A stretch of DNA of 64,000 nucleotides, taken from assembly GCF_014897705.1 (NCBI RefSeq), contig NZ_JABUXV010000001.1:62001-126000 (forward strand), read 5' to 3'. The notes beneath the pieces are model-generated. The model searched no databases. It was given only the letters and a program-made list of their open reading frames with translations, and was not told the origin of the DNA. This DNA comes from Brachybacterium sp. FME24. Lineage in GTDB: Bacteria; Actinomycetota; Actinomycetes; Actinomycetales; Dermabacteraceae. Position numbers and translations under genes: made by a program. This document shows, in pieces, positions 7,538 through 16,379 of the stretch; within the stretch, counting starts at the first letter, position 1; each line of letters starts with the position of its first letter.

Positions 7538-10500
7538 TCAGGCGAGCAGCTCGACCTCCGCCAGGCGCAACGGCCCCTGGGCGGTCGTGATCACGAGCCG
7601 GTGGTGGGTGCACGCCCGCGGCGAGGACACCTCGAAGGGCCTCGTCTGGCGGCGCCAGCGGAAGGACTGCGCGGTGCGCTCGTCGAGCACCTCCCACGTC
7701 GAGCCGTCGGCAGATCCTTCGAGCCGCCATGCGATCGGGTCCCCACCGGTCTCGGCGGACGAGGTCAGGGTGAGGAACCGTGCCTGCAGCGGTTCGCCCA
7801 GCTCAGGGAACTCGATGACGGCGCTCGCCATGTCCCAGGCCTGCTCGGTGCGGGCGTCGTCGTCGCGCAGCGGGTCCGCAGGAGCTGCGGCGAAGAGGTC
7901 ACGCAGAGGCTGCGGGCGCTTCCCCGGCTCGGTGGCCGACGGCGGGACCTCGCCCCAGGCTCCCGGGGCGGCGGCGAGGGATGCATGGAGCTGTCCGTTC
8001 AGGTCCGCGTGGTCGATCCAGGCCCCGCGATGTTCCTGACCGTTGACGGTGTAGGCGGTGATGAAGGGGTGGTCAGGTGCCTGGCCGTCGGTGGTCACGG
8101 AGAAGGGCGACCCTCCGAGCGGGCACACCTGCACCCGATCGAACAGGGGTGCCACCAGGTGGTAGCGACCTGTGCCGAGCTGCAGCGGGTACAGACCCAG
8201 CGCCGTGAACAGCCACCAGGCGCTCATCTCCCCGTTGTCCTCGTCCCCCGGGTAGCCCTGGCCGATCTGCTCGCCGACGAACAGGCGACGCTGGACCTCG
8301 CGCACGATCTCGGAGGCCCGATGGGGCGCCCCGGCGTGGTGGAAGAGAAAAGGGATGTGATGGGAGGGCTGGTTGGAGACGCCGAACTGGCCCATCCGCA
8401 CCGCACGCGCCTCATCCATCTCGTGGATGACATGGCCGTAGGTGCCCTTGAGATCGGCACGTTCCGGCGTGGCGAAGAATTCTTCGAGCTTGCCGCCGAG
8501 CTCGTCGCGCCCTCCGTACAGCGCGGCCAGGCCTTCCCCGTCGTGAGGGACGTGGAAGGCGAAGTTCCAGCCATCGGTCTCGGTGAAATCACCGCCCCAC
8601 ACCTTCGGGTCGAACTCCTCGGGACTCATCGCGAAACCGCCGTCGGCTCGCCGGCCCTGGAAGAAGTCGACCCCCGGGTCGAACAGCAGCGGATAGTTCG
8701 CCGACCGGGCCCGCAGATACACCGCTTCCTCGCGCAGCTGTGCGGCGTCCGCTTCGGATTCGGTCTCCTCGGCGAGCAGCTCCGCCTGGGCAGCGAGCCC
8801 GAAGTCGTTGATGTGGGCTTCGAGCGCCCAGGACACCGATTCGGGGGTATCGGTGTCGACGTACCCGGTGAACACCGCGCGCTCGTTGCCCTTGCGCCCC
8901 ACTTCCGGCTGCGTCGGAGCGACGGTCGCGTTGCGCAGCCCGGACTGATAGGCGGCCACCGGATCAGGCAGAACGACACCCTTGACCACGAGATCCGCGA
9001 AGGCGATGTCGCTGCTGGTCCCCGTCATGCAATCGGCATAACCAGGCGAGGACCAGCGCGCGATCCAGCCGCCCTCGCGATACTGCTGGACGAAGCCGTC
9101 CGCGAGCTCGGCCGCCAGCTCGGGGTACAGCAGCGCGTAGGCGGGCCACGCGGTGCGGTAGGTATCCCAGAATCCATTGTTGACGTGCAGCTTCCCGGGA
9201 ATCACCTGGGCGTTGGTGCGCGTGTCGGTCGCATCGCCCTTGACCGGTCGCACGGGGCTCGCGTGCTGGGGCTGGGGGCGGGCCGGAGAACCGGCGTCCT
9301 CCCACTGGGAGTTGGGGTAGAGGTTCAGGCGGTAGAGGTTGCCGTACAGGGTGCGCAGCTGGGGCGGGGTGGCGGTGCCCGGCTCGATCACCCGCAAGCG
9401 CTCGGTCCACGCGCCGTGCGCTGCCTCGCGGATCTCGGCGAAGCTGCGCCGGTCGACCTCCTGGGCGAAGGTGCGCCGTCCCTGCTCGACGCCGATGAAA
9501 CTGGTGACCAGGCGCACCGTGACCGATTCGGTGTCGTCGGCGAAGGTCAGCACGCTGCCGGTAGAGCCGCCGCGGGCAGCGCTGACGGAGATCGGCGCCG
9601 GGTCCACCTCGGCGAGCACGAACATGCGGGTGGCGCCCTCGGCCCGCGAATATCCTTCCGCGAGACCGGAATCGACCCACGCACGCAGCTTCCCGTCGAA
9701 CACCGCTCCCGCGGCCTCGATCCGGGAATGCTCGTCGACGCCCTCGAGCAGCAGGTGCCGCTCCCCCGGTCCGGCGGGGTAGTCGACCTCGCAGATCGCA
9801 CCGTGGTCGGTGGGGGCCACCCGCAGCGTCGTCCCGCCGTCGAGGGCCACCTCGTACAGGTCCGGACGGGCGGTCTCGGCGTCATGGTCGAAGCCCAGAG
9901 CGCGCGCCGTCGGCGTAGCGTCGGGGTTCTCACCCACCAGGGGCATCAGGACGAACTGATTGCGGTCCCCCATCCAGGGGCTGGGCTGGTGGGAGACCGC
10001 CAGCCCCTGCAGGCGCGGCCGATTGTCCGCCCCGCCCTGGCGGTGGTACTCGTACAGCCAGCGCCGGGTGCGGGCGTCGGTGACCGGGGTGAAGAACGCG
10101 AAGCCATTGGGCACCGCGGTCAACGGCAGCGTGTTCCCGCGGGAGAAGTCCCCGGAGGCATAGGTGCCGCGACGGGTGTCCACCCAGGCAACCGGGTCCT
10201 CGCGCGACGGGTCGGCGGGCAGCGGCGCGAGGTATGGGCCGTCGATCCAGCCGACGAGATCCTCAGGTTGCGCAGCGGCGGTGCTCGCAGACCCGTCGGC
10301 ACTCGCAGATCCGTCGGCGCTCGCGGTGTCCACGATCGTGGTGTCGAAGATCGGAGCCTCGCCGCCAGCGGGGTATTCGAGGTCTGCGGAGTCGACGAGG
10401 TCGGCATCGACGTCGGCCGGGATCTCGGCGACCAGCAGGACCTCGCTGATGGTGCGGCCCACGGCGGCGTTCAGCGAGACCTGCACATCGTTCCACTGAT

Positions 10501-10855
10501 CGGCATACAGGATCTTTCCCTCACCGATCCCCCGGGCCGTGGCCGAGGTCCCGTACTGGTCTCGGGGGTCGAGCTGCGAGAGGCGGCTGCCGTCCTCGAA
10601 GGCCAGGTCCAGGGCGACGTAGGTCGCACCCCAGGTCTGGGCGGCGTCCAGCAGCGGGTGGACGTAGAGGCGCAGTACGTCCCCCTCGCGCACCGTGAGC
10701 CCGGTGATCCCGGGGAGGCCCTCGAGGGAAGGAAGCTCGACCTCGACGCTCTCACCGGCTCGAGCCACATAGCGCAGCGCGGAGGTGGCACGGAAACCTG
10801 CCGCATCCTTGCTGGTGGGGGATCCGACGGGGCCCGGGTCTGCGGTGACGATCAT
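7538..10855 (-). CDS. GH92 alpha-mannosidase
   Basis: A large protein (1105 residues from the ATG at 10855) of glycoside hydrolase family 92, exo-acting alpha-mannosidases that are usually Ca2+-dependent. The N-terminal beta domain is followed by WVDTRRGTYASGDFSRGNT and VPNGFAFFTP. The catalytic region has GFWDTYRTAWP and GYPGDEDNGEMSAWW, the family hallmarks. The last 100 residues (ARFLTLTSSAETGGDPIAW onward) resemble an F5/8-type carbohydrate-binding module. No signal peptide is visible, so it may act on imported mannosides. A low-complexity SADGSASADGSAS stretch interrupts the N-terminal region near residue 190. The start is uncertain: no clear ribosome site, but TAACCT lies about 7 bases before the ATG, consistent with a leaderless transcript. 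The frame extends to 10930. Confidence 0.9.
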   Translation of the reverse strand: MIVTADPGPVGSPTSKDAAGFRATSALRYVARAGESVEVELPSLEGLPGITGLTVREGDVLRLYVHPLLDAAQTWGATYVALDLAFEDGSRLSQLDPRDQYGTSATARGIGEGKILYADQWNDVQVSLNAAVGRTISEVLLVAEIPADVDADLVDSADLEYPAGGEAPIFDTTIVDTASADGSASADGSASTAAAQPEDLVGWIDGPYLAPLPADPSREDPVAWVDTRRGTYASGDFSRGNTLPLTAVPNGFAFFTPVTDARTRRWLYEYHRQGGADNRPRLQGLAVSHQPSPWMGDRNQFVLMPLVGENPDATPTARALGFDHDAETARPDLYEVALDGGTTLRVAPTDHGAICEVDYPAGPGERHLLLEGVDEHSRIEAAGAVFDGKLRAWVDSGLAEGYSRAEGATRMFVLAEVDPAPISVSAARGGSTGSVLTFADDTESVTVRLVTSFIGVEQGRRTFAQEVDRRSFAEIREAAHGAWTERLRVIEPGTATPPQLRTLYGNLYRLNLYPNSQWEDAGSPARPQPQHASPVRPVKGDATDTRTNAQVIPGKLHVNNGFWDTYRTAWPAYALLYPELAAELADGFVQQYREGGWIARWSSPGYADCMTGTSSDIAFADLVVKGVVLPDPVAAYQSGLRNATVAPTQPEVGRKGNERAVFTGYVDTDTPESVSWALEAHINDFGLAAQAELLAEETESEADAAQLREEAVYLRARSANYPLLFDPGVDFFQGRRADGGFAMSPEEFDPKVWGGDFTETDGWNFAFHVPHDGEGLAALYGGRDELGGKLEEFFATPERADLKGTYGHVIHEMDEARAVRMGQFGVSNQPSHHIPFLFHHAGAPHRASEIVREVQRRLFVGEQIGQGYPGDEDNGEMSAWWLFTALGLYPLQLGTGRYHLVAPLFDRVQVCPLGGSPFSVTTDGQAPDHPFITAYTVNGQEHRGAWIDHADLNGQLHASLAAAPGAWGEVPPSATEPGKRPQPLRDLFAAAPADPLRDDDARTEQAWDMASAVIEFPELGEPLQARFLTLTSSAETGGDPIAWRLEGSADGSTWEVLDERTAQSFRWRRQTRPFEVSSPRACTHHRLVITTAQGPLRLAEVELLA

Positions 10856-11020
10856 GCGTCCAAGGTTATCGACTGCCGTCACGCTGTGGCACCTCCCGGT
10901 GCGGCGCGTCGAGCCCGGTGGACGAGGCATGGGGAGTGGTCCCCATCGCGGAACACTGCACCACTGCTTCCGGTGCGGGATACTGCAGGACAGACGTCAG
11001 AAACACTCGGGGGAGAAATC

Positions 11021-11521
11021 ATGGTCCACGCCCAGGCGCCGAACATCGGCCCCAGCAACCCACCATCGCGCGCACCGAAACGTCCCACCTGGCACTGGCT
11101 GCTGATCGGAGGCGTCGCCCTGGCCGGCCTTCTGGTCGTGGCCATCTTCGCTGCCTTCATCGGATGGAAGATCCTCGACCGGGGCAACCCGCAGGAGACC
11201 ATCGACGACTTCTATGCCTCGCTGCAGGGCGCCGATTGCGACCTGTTCATGGAATCCACCACGGACGACTTCCAGGGCTACACGGGCCTGACCTCCTGCT
11301 CGGTCTTCGACGAGAACATCGCCGGGATCTCGGGAGTGGACTATGAGGTCACCGACCGCATCAACCGCCAGGGGTACGCGATCTTCGAGGTCACCGAGAC
11401 GTACACGGCGGACGGCCAGTCGGAATCCGCAGACCTGCGCTACTACGTGCGCCGCATCGACGGCCAGTGGGATCTCGACGTCATCGAGCTGGTGGATCCG
11501 GAATCCGAGTCCATCACCTGA
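11021..11521 (+). CDS. Membrane-anchored hypothetical protein, NTF2/DUF4878-like
   Basis: A 166-residue protein with a Pro-rich cytoplasmic N-terminus, one membrane helix (LLIGGVALAGLLVVAIFAAF, about residues 27-46) and an extracytoplasmic domain of about 115 residues. The ectodomain pattern (NPQETIDDFYASLQGADCD, then TYTADGQSESADLRYYVRR and WDLDVIEL) resembles DUF4878/lumazine-binding-like NTF2 folds found in actinobacterial lipoproteins and membrane proteins. Two cysteines (in GADCDLF and LTSCSVF) could form a disulphide. The ribosome site GGGGGAG lies 6 bases before the ATG. Function unknown. Confidence 0.75.
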   Translation: MVHAQAPNIGPSNPPSRAPKRPTWHWLLIGGVALAGLLVVAIFAAFIGWKILDRGNPQETIDDFYASLQGADCDLFMESTTDDFQGYTGLTSCSVFDENIAGISGVDYEVTDRINRQGYAIFEVTETYTADGQSESADLRYYVRRIDGQWDLDVIELVDPESESIT

Positions 11522-11595
11522 GCCGTCGACCCACATCGTCGCGCGGGATCGTCAGTCTGGACAGCTCAGTATGGACAGCCACGCAGGCAGGGCTG

Positions 11596-12177
11596 TCAGG
11601 CAGAACCATGCGCCTGCCGATGGGAACGGCAGCGCGCCTGGTAGGACTCGGTGCCGCCGACCTGCTCGGCCGTGGCCTGCAGCGCATCCCCTCCGCCGGC
11701 GCGCAGCCTGACGTGGAAGGACGCATCGGCCCCGCACACGGTGCACACCGCCGTCAGCTTCACGACCTCCTCCGCCTGGGCCATCAAGCTCGGGACCGGC
11801 TCGAAGGGGCCACCGTCGTAGGTGACGCAGAGCCCAGCGACCTCGACCTGTATCCCCGCCCTGAGCAGCTGCTCGATCACCGGCACGATCCCCGGGCCGA
11901 AGAACTGGGCCTCGTCGATCGCGACCATGTCCGGCAGATCCCCGGCGAGGACGTCGAGCAGATCAGCTGCGTCCGAGAGCATCCGCGCCGAGACGGTGCG
12001 ACCGATGTGCGTGCTGAGCCGATCGGGCCCGCCGCGATCATCGAGGCGATGGCCGACCACCTCGACCCGCAGGCCGGCGAGCCGGGCCCGGTGGACCCGC
12101 CGCAGCAGCTCCTCGGTCTTGCCGGCGAACATCGGGCCGGCGATCACGTGCAGTCGACCTGCCGCCATGGGACGCAT
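11596..12177 (-). CDS. tdk: Thymidine kinase
   Basis: A 193-residue type II thymidine kinase that phosphorylates thymidine to dTMP in pyrimidine salvage. The P-loop GPMFAGKT (residues 14-21), the Walker B-like region VAIDEAQFFG and the zinc lasso (CTVCGAD then YQARC) are all present. The flexible lasso ends TESYQARCRSHR, as in bacterial TdK. Start choice is between 12177 and an internal ATG at 12168 (MAAGRLHVIAG). It is divergent from the DNA glycosylase gene and converges on the membrane-anchored protein gene. Confidence 0.93.
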   Translation of the reverse strand: MRPMAAGRLHVIAGPMFAGKTEELLRRVHRARLAGLRVEVVGHRLDDRGGPDRLSTHIGRTVSARMLSDAADLLDVLAGDLPDMVAIDEAQFFGPGIVPVIEQLLRAGIQVEVAGLCVTYDGGPFEPVPSLMAQAEEVVKLTAVCTVCGADASFHVRLRAGGGDALQATAEQVGGTESYQARCRSHRQAHGSA

Positions 12178-12236
12178 GCGATCAGCCTACGCGGGGGCAT
12201 CCCGCAGCGCTGCTCGCCCGGCAGTACTGTGCACGG

Positions 12237-12887
12237 ATGAGCACTCGGCGCCCCTCTCCCCTGGCGGGCCGGAAGCCCACCCGTGATGACCTCGCCGCTT
12301 TCGCGACGTCCGATCCGCACGCCATGGACGATGTTCTGCCCGATACCGCCCACGGGCAGGTGCTGCGACTGCTGATCGTGGGCATCAATCCCGGCCTGTG
12401 GACCGCTGCGGTCAATGCCCCCTTCGCTCGCCCGGGCAACCGGTTCTGGCCCTCGCTCCACCGCGCCGGACTCACCTCACGGCTGGTCGACGCCTCACGC
12501 GGCTTCGCACTCGAGGACGAGCAGGACCTGTGCGATCGCGGCATCGGCATCACGAACCTGATCGGGCGGGCCACCGCCCGGGCGGACGAGCTCTCGCGCG
12601 CCGAGCTGCACGAGGCCGCCGGCGTGCTGACGCGACGCGTCACGGAGCTGCGCCCGTCGGCCGTCGCCATCTCCGGGATCACTGCATTCCGGACCGCCTT
12701 CGCCCAGCCCAAGGCGACCTTCGGGCTGCAGGTTCCGTCGCTCCTCGCGGCGTGGCCCCCGGAGGTGGCGCTGTGGGTCGTGCCGCAACCGAGCGGGCTC
12801 AATGCCCACGCGACCATCCCCTCCCTGGCGGAGAACTGGCGAGAGGTCGCGCGCAGTGCCGGCGTCACCGTGACGCACAGTTCCTGA
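12237..12887 (+). CDS. mug: Mismatch-specific uracil/thymine DNA glycosylase
   Basis: A 216-residue protein of the Mug/TDG branch of the uracil-DNA glycosylase superfamily, which removes uracil or ethenocytosine from mismatches in base excision repair. The catalytic motif is LLIVGINPG (Asn of the G-I-N-P-G motif), followed by FARPGNRFWPSLHRAG. A second motif, VPQPSGLNAH, contains the strand-intercalating loop. The N-terminal 30 residues are Arg/Pro-rich and not conserved. It is divergent from tdk with a 59-base gap. Confidence 0.9.
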   Translation: MSTRRPSPLAGRKPTRDDLAAFATSDPHAMDDVLPDTAHGQVLRLLIVGINPGLWTAAVNAPFARPGNRFWPSLHRAGLTSRLVDASRGFALEDEQDLCDRGIGITNLIGRATARADELSRAELHEAAGVLTRRVTELRPSAVAISGITAFRTAFAQPKATFGLQVPSLLAAWPPEVALWVVPQPSGLNAHATIPSLAENWREVARSAGVTVTHSS

Positions 12888-13009
12888 CGGCCGCGCGAGG
12901 CGCTCCGAGCGCGCCCGATGCGCAACTGGGCAGATTCACTCCGGCCCCCACCGGCCTGGCGGTGTCCAGCCTCCGGCGCCGACTTGCGAGCACCCCCACC
13001 GCGCTCTAC

Positions 13010-13028
13010 TTTGGTGAGGCAATCCTAA
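13010..13028 (+). promoter_or_regulatory. DtxR/IdeR-type iron box
   Basis: TTTGGTGAGGCAATCCTAA matches 15 of 19 positions of the DtxR/IdeR consensus TTAGGTTAGGCTAACCTAA. It lies 140 bases upstream of the siderophore-binding lipoprotein gene. In actinobacteria Fe2+-DtxR bound here represses siderophore uptake. The remainder of the 12888-13167 gap contains no gene. Confidence 0.7.
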
Positions 13029-13167
13029 GTAGGGAGTCGAAGACTCCACGGCGGTCCTCCCGATCGGCACGCACGCGTGTGCTCAGGATCGGACCCTCCC
13101 AGCCATCACCTCGTCATCGCCCTCCGCGCCCGCTCTCGCCCTGGCACGTACCCCGAAAGGCCCCTCC

Positions 13168-14202
13168 ATGACCCTCATCTCCCGTCGCGCTCTCGCCGGC
13201 TCCGCCGCGGTGCTCGCCGCCGCCCTCGCCGGCTGCTCCTCGAGCGACTCGCCCGACGCCGGCGGCTCCTCCGACGCCGGTGGCGAGAGCGGTGCGGCCA
13301 CCATCGAGCACGCTTTCGGGACCACCACCATCCCGGCCACGATCGACGTCGTCACCACCGTCGCCTGGGCCAACCACGAGGTGCCGCTGGCCCTCGGGGT
13401 GGTCCCCGCCGGCATGGCCGCCGCCACCTTCGGCGATGACGACACCGACGGGCTGCTCCCCTGGGTGACGGAGAAGCTCGAGGAGCTGGGCGCCGAGACA
13501 CCGGTGCTGTTCGACGAGTCCGATGGCATCGACTTCGAGGGTGTGGCCGACACGGCCCCAGATGTCATCCTCGCCGCCTACTCCGGCCTCACGCAGGAGG
13601 AGTACGACACCCTCACCGACATCGCACCGACCATTCCGTTCCCCGAGACCGCCTGGGGCACGAGCTGGCGCGACATGATCACCACGAACGCCACCGGGAT
13701 GGGCATGGCCCCCGAGGGCGAGGCACTGATCACCGAGCTCGAGTCCGAGATCGAGGAGGCCGTGGCCGCGCATCCCGCGATCGCCGGCAAGAACGTCATG
13801 TTCCTGACCCACGTGGACACCACGGACCTGTCCGAGGTCAGCTTCTACACCGCCCACGACACCCGGACCATGTTCTTCGAGGACCTCGGCATGACGATCG
13901 CCCCGAGCATCGTCGCCGCCTCCGAGGACACCGCCGAGTTCTCCGCGACCGTGAGCGCCGAGCAGGCCGACACCTTCCACGACGTCGAGATCATCGTGAC
14001 CTACGGCGACGACTCCCTGCTCGAGGCCCTCAAGGCGGATCCGCTGCTCTCGCAGATGCCGGCCGTCCAGCACGACGCCGTGGTGAACCTGCCCGGCGAC
14101 AGCCCCCTGGGCACGGCGGCCAACCCCACGCCGCTGGCCATCCCGTACATCCTCGAGGACTACCTGGTGGAGCTGGAGCGCGCAGCCTCGGCCTCCGCCT
14201 GA
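13168..14202 (+). CDS. Iron-siderophore ABC transporter, substrate-binding lipoprotein
   Basis: A 344-residue class III periplasmic-binding-type lipoprotein (FepB/FecB/FhuD-like). The N-terminus has SRR, a hydrophobic stretch and the lipobox LAGC at about residues 20-23, so Cys23 would be acylated and hold the protein on the outer face of the membrane. An SSDSPDAGGSSDAGG linker follows. The ligand domain includes ATIDVVTTVAWANHEVPLALG and PDVILAAYSGLTQEEYDTL, typical of TroA-like binding proteins. It is the first gene of the four-gene transporter operon behind the iron box. The siderophore specificity is unknown. Confidence 0.92.
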   Translation: MTLISRRALAGSAAVLAAALAGCSSSDSPDAGGSSDAGGESGAATIEHAFGTTTIPATIDVVTTVAWANHEVPLALGVVPAGMAAATFGDDDTDGLLPWVTEKLEELGAETPVLFDESDGIDFEGVADTAPDVILAAYSGLTQEEYDTLTDIAPTIPFPETAWGTSWRDMITTNATGMGMAPEGEALITELESEIEEAVAAHPAIAGKNVMFLTHVDTTDLSEVSFYTAHDTRTMFFEDLGMTIAPSIVAASEDTAEFSATVSAEQADTFHDVEIIVTYGDDSLLEALKADPLLSQMPAVQHDAVVNLPGDSPLGTAANPTPLAIPYILEDYLVELERAASASA

Positions 14203-14214
14203 CCCCTGCCCCGA

Positions 14215-15264
14215 ATGCTCCCTGACTCCATGACTCCTCCTGCGACCCTCACCACCGGAAGGACCGCCGCGACCCTGCGGCGGTCCTCCCGAGTGCGCGC
14301 CCTCTGGTTGCTGGTGACCCTGGCGGTTCTCACCGTGCTCATCGGGCTGTCGGTGACCATCGGGTCCCGCGACGTCGACCTCGAGGACGTCCTCGCCGCG
14401 ATCAGCGGCTCGACAGACGGCTTCGGCCCGGCGGCCGTGGCCAAGCGCATCCCCCGCACCCTGCTCGCGGTCGCAGCGGGAGCCGCCCTCGGGATCTCCG
14501 GAGCGGTCATGCAGGGCGTGACCCGCAACCCGCTCGCGGACCCCGGGATCCTCGGCATCAACACCGGGGCCTCGCTGGCGGTGGTGGTCGGCATCGCGCA
14601 CTTCGGGCTCACCGCCGCCTCGAGCTACATCTGGGTGGCGATCGTGGGGGCCGCCGCGACCGCCGTGCTCGTGTACGTGCTCGGATCCCTCGGCCAGGGC
14701 GGCGCCTCCCCGCTCAAGCTCGCCCTCGCCGGGGCCGCGACGGGTGCGGCCCTGACCTCGTTCATCAGCGCCGTGGTGCTGCCGCGCTCGGACATCGGCG
14801 ACAGCGTGCGCTCCTGGCAGATCGGCGGCGTGGGCGGCGGCACCTACGCCTCGCTGCAGCAGGTCGCCCCGTTCCTCGCGGTCTCGATCCTGTGCTCGCG
14901 CGGCCTGAACACCCTGGCCCTCGGTGACGAACTGGCCGCGGGCCTCGGCGAGCGCGTCGCGGTCACCCGCGCCCTGGCCGCCCTCGGAGCAGTCGTGCTG
15001 TGCGGAGCGGCGACCGCGGTGACAGGCCCGATCGCCTTCGTCGGTCTCGTCGTCCCGCACGCGTGCCGCCTGCTGATCGGGGTGGACCACCGCTGGCTGC
15101 TGCCCTTCAGCGCGGTCGTCGGCGCGGCGCTGCTCACGGCGGCCGACGTGCTCGGTCGAGTCGTCGCGCGCCCCTCCGAGCTCGACGTCGGCATCATCAC
15201 GGCCCTCATCGGCGCCCCGTTCTTCATCGCCATCGTGCGCCGTCAGAAGCTGGCGAGCCTGTGA
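14215..15264 (+). CDS. FecCD-family iron-siderophore permease
   Basis: A 349-residue polytopic permease of the BtuC/FecCD family with about ten hydrophobic segments. Diagnostic motifs are RIPRTLLAVAAGAALGISG followed by MQGVTRNPLADPGILGI, and GPIAFVGLVVPHACRLLIG near the C-terminus, which contacts the ATPase. The start could be 14215 or the ATG at 14230. The gene lies 12 bases after the binding protein and overlaps the second permease by four bases (GTGA), indicating a coupled heterodimer. Confidence 0.92.
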   Translation: MLPDSMTPPATLTTGRTAATLRRSSRVRALWLLVTLAVLTVLIGLSVTIGSRDVDLEDVLAAISGSTDGFGPAAVAKRIPRTLLAVAAGAALGISGAVMQGVTRNPLADPGILGINTGASLAVVVGIAHFGLTAASSYIWVAIVGAAATAVLVYVLGSLGQGGASPLKLALAGAATGAALTSFISAVVLPRSDIGDSVRSWQIGGVGGGTYASLQQVAPFLAVSILCSRGLNTLALGDELAAGLGERVAVTRALAALGAVVLCGAATAVTGPIAFVGLVVPHACRLLIGVDHRWLLPFSAVVGAALLTAADVLGRVVARPSELDVGIITALIGAPFFIAIVRRQKLASL

Positions 15265-16379
15265 GCGCCCCGACCCGCCGCGGCGGGCACGGTCCCGCGC
15301 CGGCCGAGGCCCCGGCACCGTCCGATGTCCCGCACCCCGGCACGGCCTCGTCGGGGACGCTGGAGCGCGTGGCCGCGGCCCGCCGACGCCGAAGCAGCCG
15401 CGCCCGCCTCACGATCGGCGTGCTCGCGCTCCTGATCATCTCCGTGTTCTGCACGTCCCTCATGGTCGGGCGCACCTTCTACCCTCCCGAGGACGTGCTG
15501 CGCGTGATCCTCGGGCAGGAGGTCCGGGGCGCCAGCTTCACCGTGGGCCGGCTGCGACTCCCGCGTGCCGTGCTCGCGGTGCTCGCCGGAGCCTGCTTCG
15601 GGCTGGGTGGAGTCACCTTCCAGACCATGCTCCGCAATCCCCTGGCCAGCCCCGACATCATCGGCATCTCGTCGGGGGCGAGCGCCGCTGCGGCCTTCGG
15701 CATCGTCGTTCTCGGACTGTCCGGCCCCGCCGTGTCCCTGCTCGCGATCGTCGCCGGCCTCGGGGTCTCGGTCCTGATCTACCTGCTGTCCTCTCGAGGC
15801 GGGGTCGGCGGAACCCGATTGATCCTGGTGGGCATCGGGATCGCAGCGATGCTGCAGAGCCTCATCGACTGGGTGCTCAACCAGGCCGGGCAATGGGATC
15901 TGCAGGAGGCGCTGCGCTGGCTCACCGGCAGCCTCAACAACACGTCCTGGAACCAGGTCCTGCCCGTCCTGGGCGCACTGGTGGTGCTCGCCCCACTGCT
16001 CCTGTCCCGTTCCCAGGAACTGCGCGCCACCCAGCTCGGGGACGACACCGCCCAGGCGCTCGGGGTGCGGGTGGACCGCACGCGCCTGATCGTCGTGGTC
16101 ACCGCCGTCGGCCTCATTTCCTTCGCGACAGCCGCCTGCGGCCCGATCGCGTTCGTGGCCTTCCTGTCGGGCCCGATCGCCGTCCGGATCATCGGCCCGG
16201 GCTCCTCGCCGCTGATCCCGTCCGCGATGGTCGGGGCGCTGCTGGTGCTGGTCGCCGATCTGGTGGGCCAGTACGCCACCGGCACTCGCTATCCCGTCGG
16301 CGTCGTCACCGGCGTGCTCGGCGCCCCGTACCTGATCTACCTCATCATCCGCGTGAACCATCGAAGGAGCTCCCTGTGA
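15261..16379 (+). CDS. FecCD-family iron-siderophore permease (second subunit)
   Basis: A 372-residue second FecCD permease. The GTG start at 15261 overlaps the upstream stop in GTGA. An N-terminal cytoplasmic extension of about 55 residues rich in Pro/Ala/Arg precedes the first membrane segment (LTIGVLALLIISVFCTSLMV). Family motifs RLPRAVLAVLAGACFGLGG and MLRNPLASPDIIGISSGAS are intact, and GPIAFVAFLSGPIAVRI is the coupling region. With the preceding gene it forms the transmembrane channel of the siderophore importer. Confidence 0.92.
   Translation: MSAPTRRGGHGPAPAEAPAPSDVPHPGTASSGTLERVAAARRRRSSRARLTIGVLALLIISVFCTSLMVGRTFYPPEDVLRVILGQEVRGASFTVGRLRLPRAVLAVLAGACFGLGGVTFQTMLRNPLASPDIIGISSGASAAAAFGIVVLGLSGPAVSLLAIVAGLGVSVLIYLLSSRGGVGGTRLILVGIGIAAMLQSLIDWVLNQAGQWDLQEALRWLTGSLNNTSWNQVLPVLGALVVLAPLLLSRSQELRATQLGDDTAQALGVRVDRTRLIVVVTAVGLISFATAACGPIAFVAFLSGPIAVRIIGPGSSPLIPSAMVGALLVLVADLVGQYATGTRYPVGVVTGVLGAPYLIYLIIRVNHRRSSL

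Noticed and set aside
7601..11020. A very long open frame on the plus strand opposite the GH92 gene
   Set aside because: Its composition is Gly/Arg/Val-rich with no domain, and it is a mirror of the GH92 codon pattern; only the part from 11021 is a real gene.
13114..15318. A long minus-strand open frame opposite the siderophore genes
   Set aside because: It is Arg/Gly/His-rich with no known motifs, and the plus-strand transporter genes are unambiguous.
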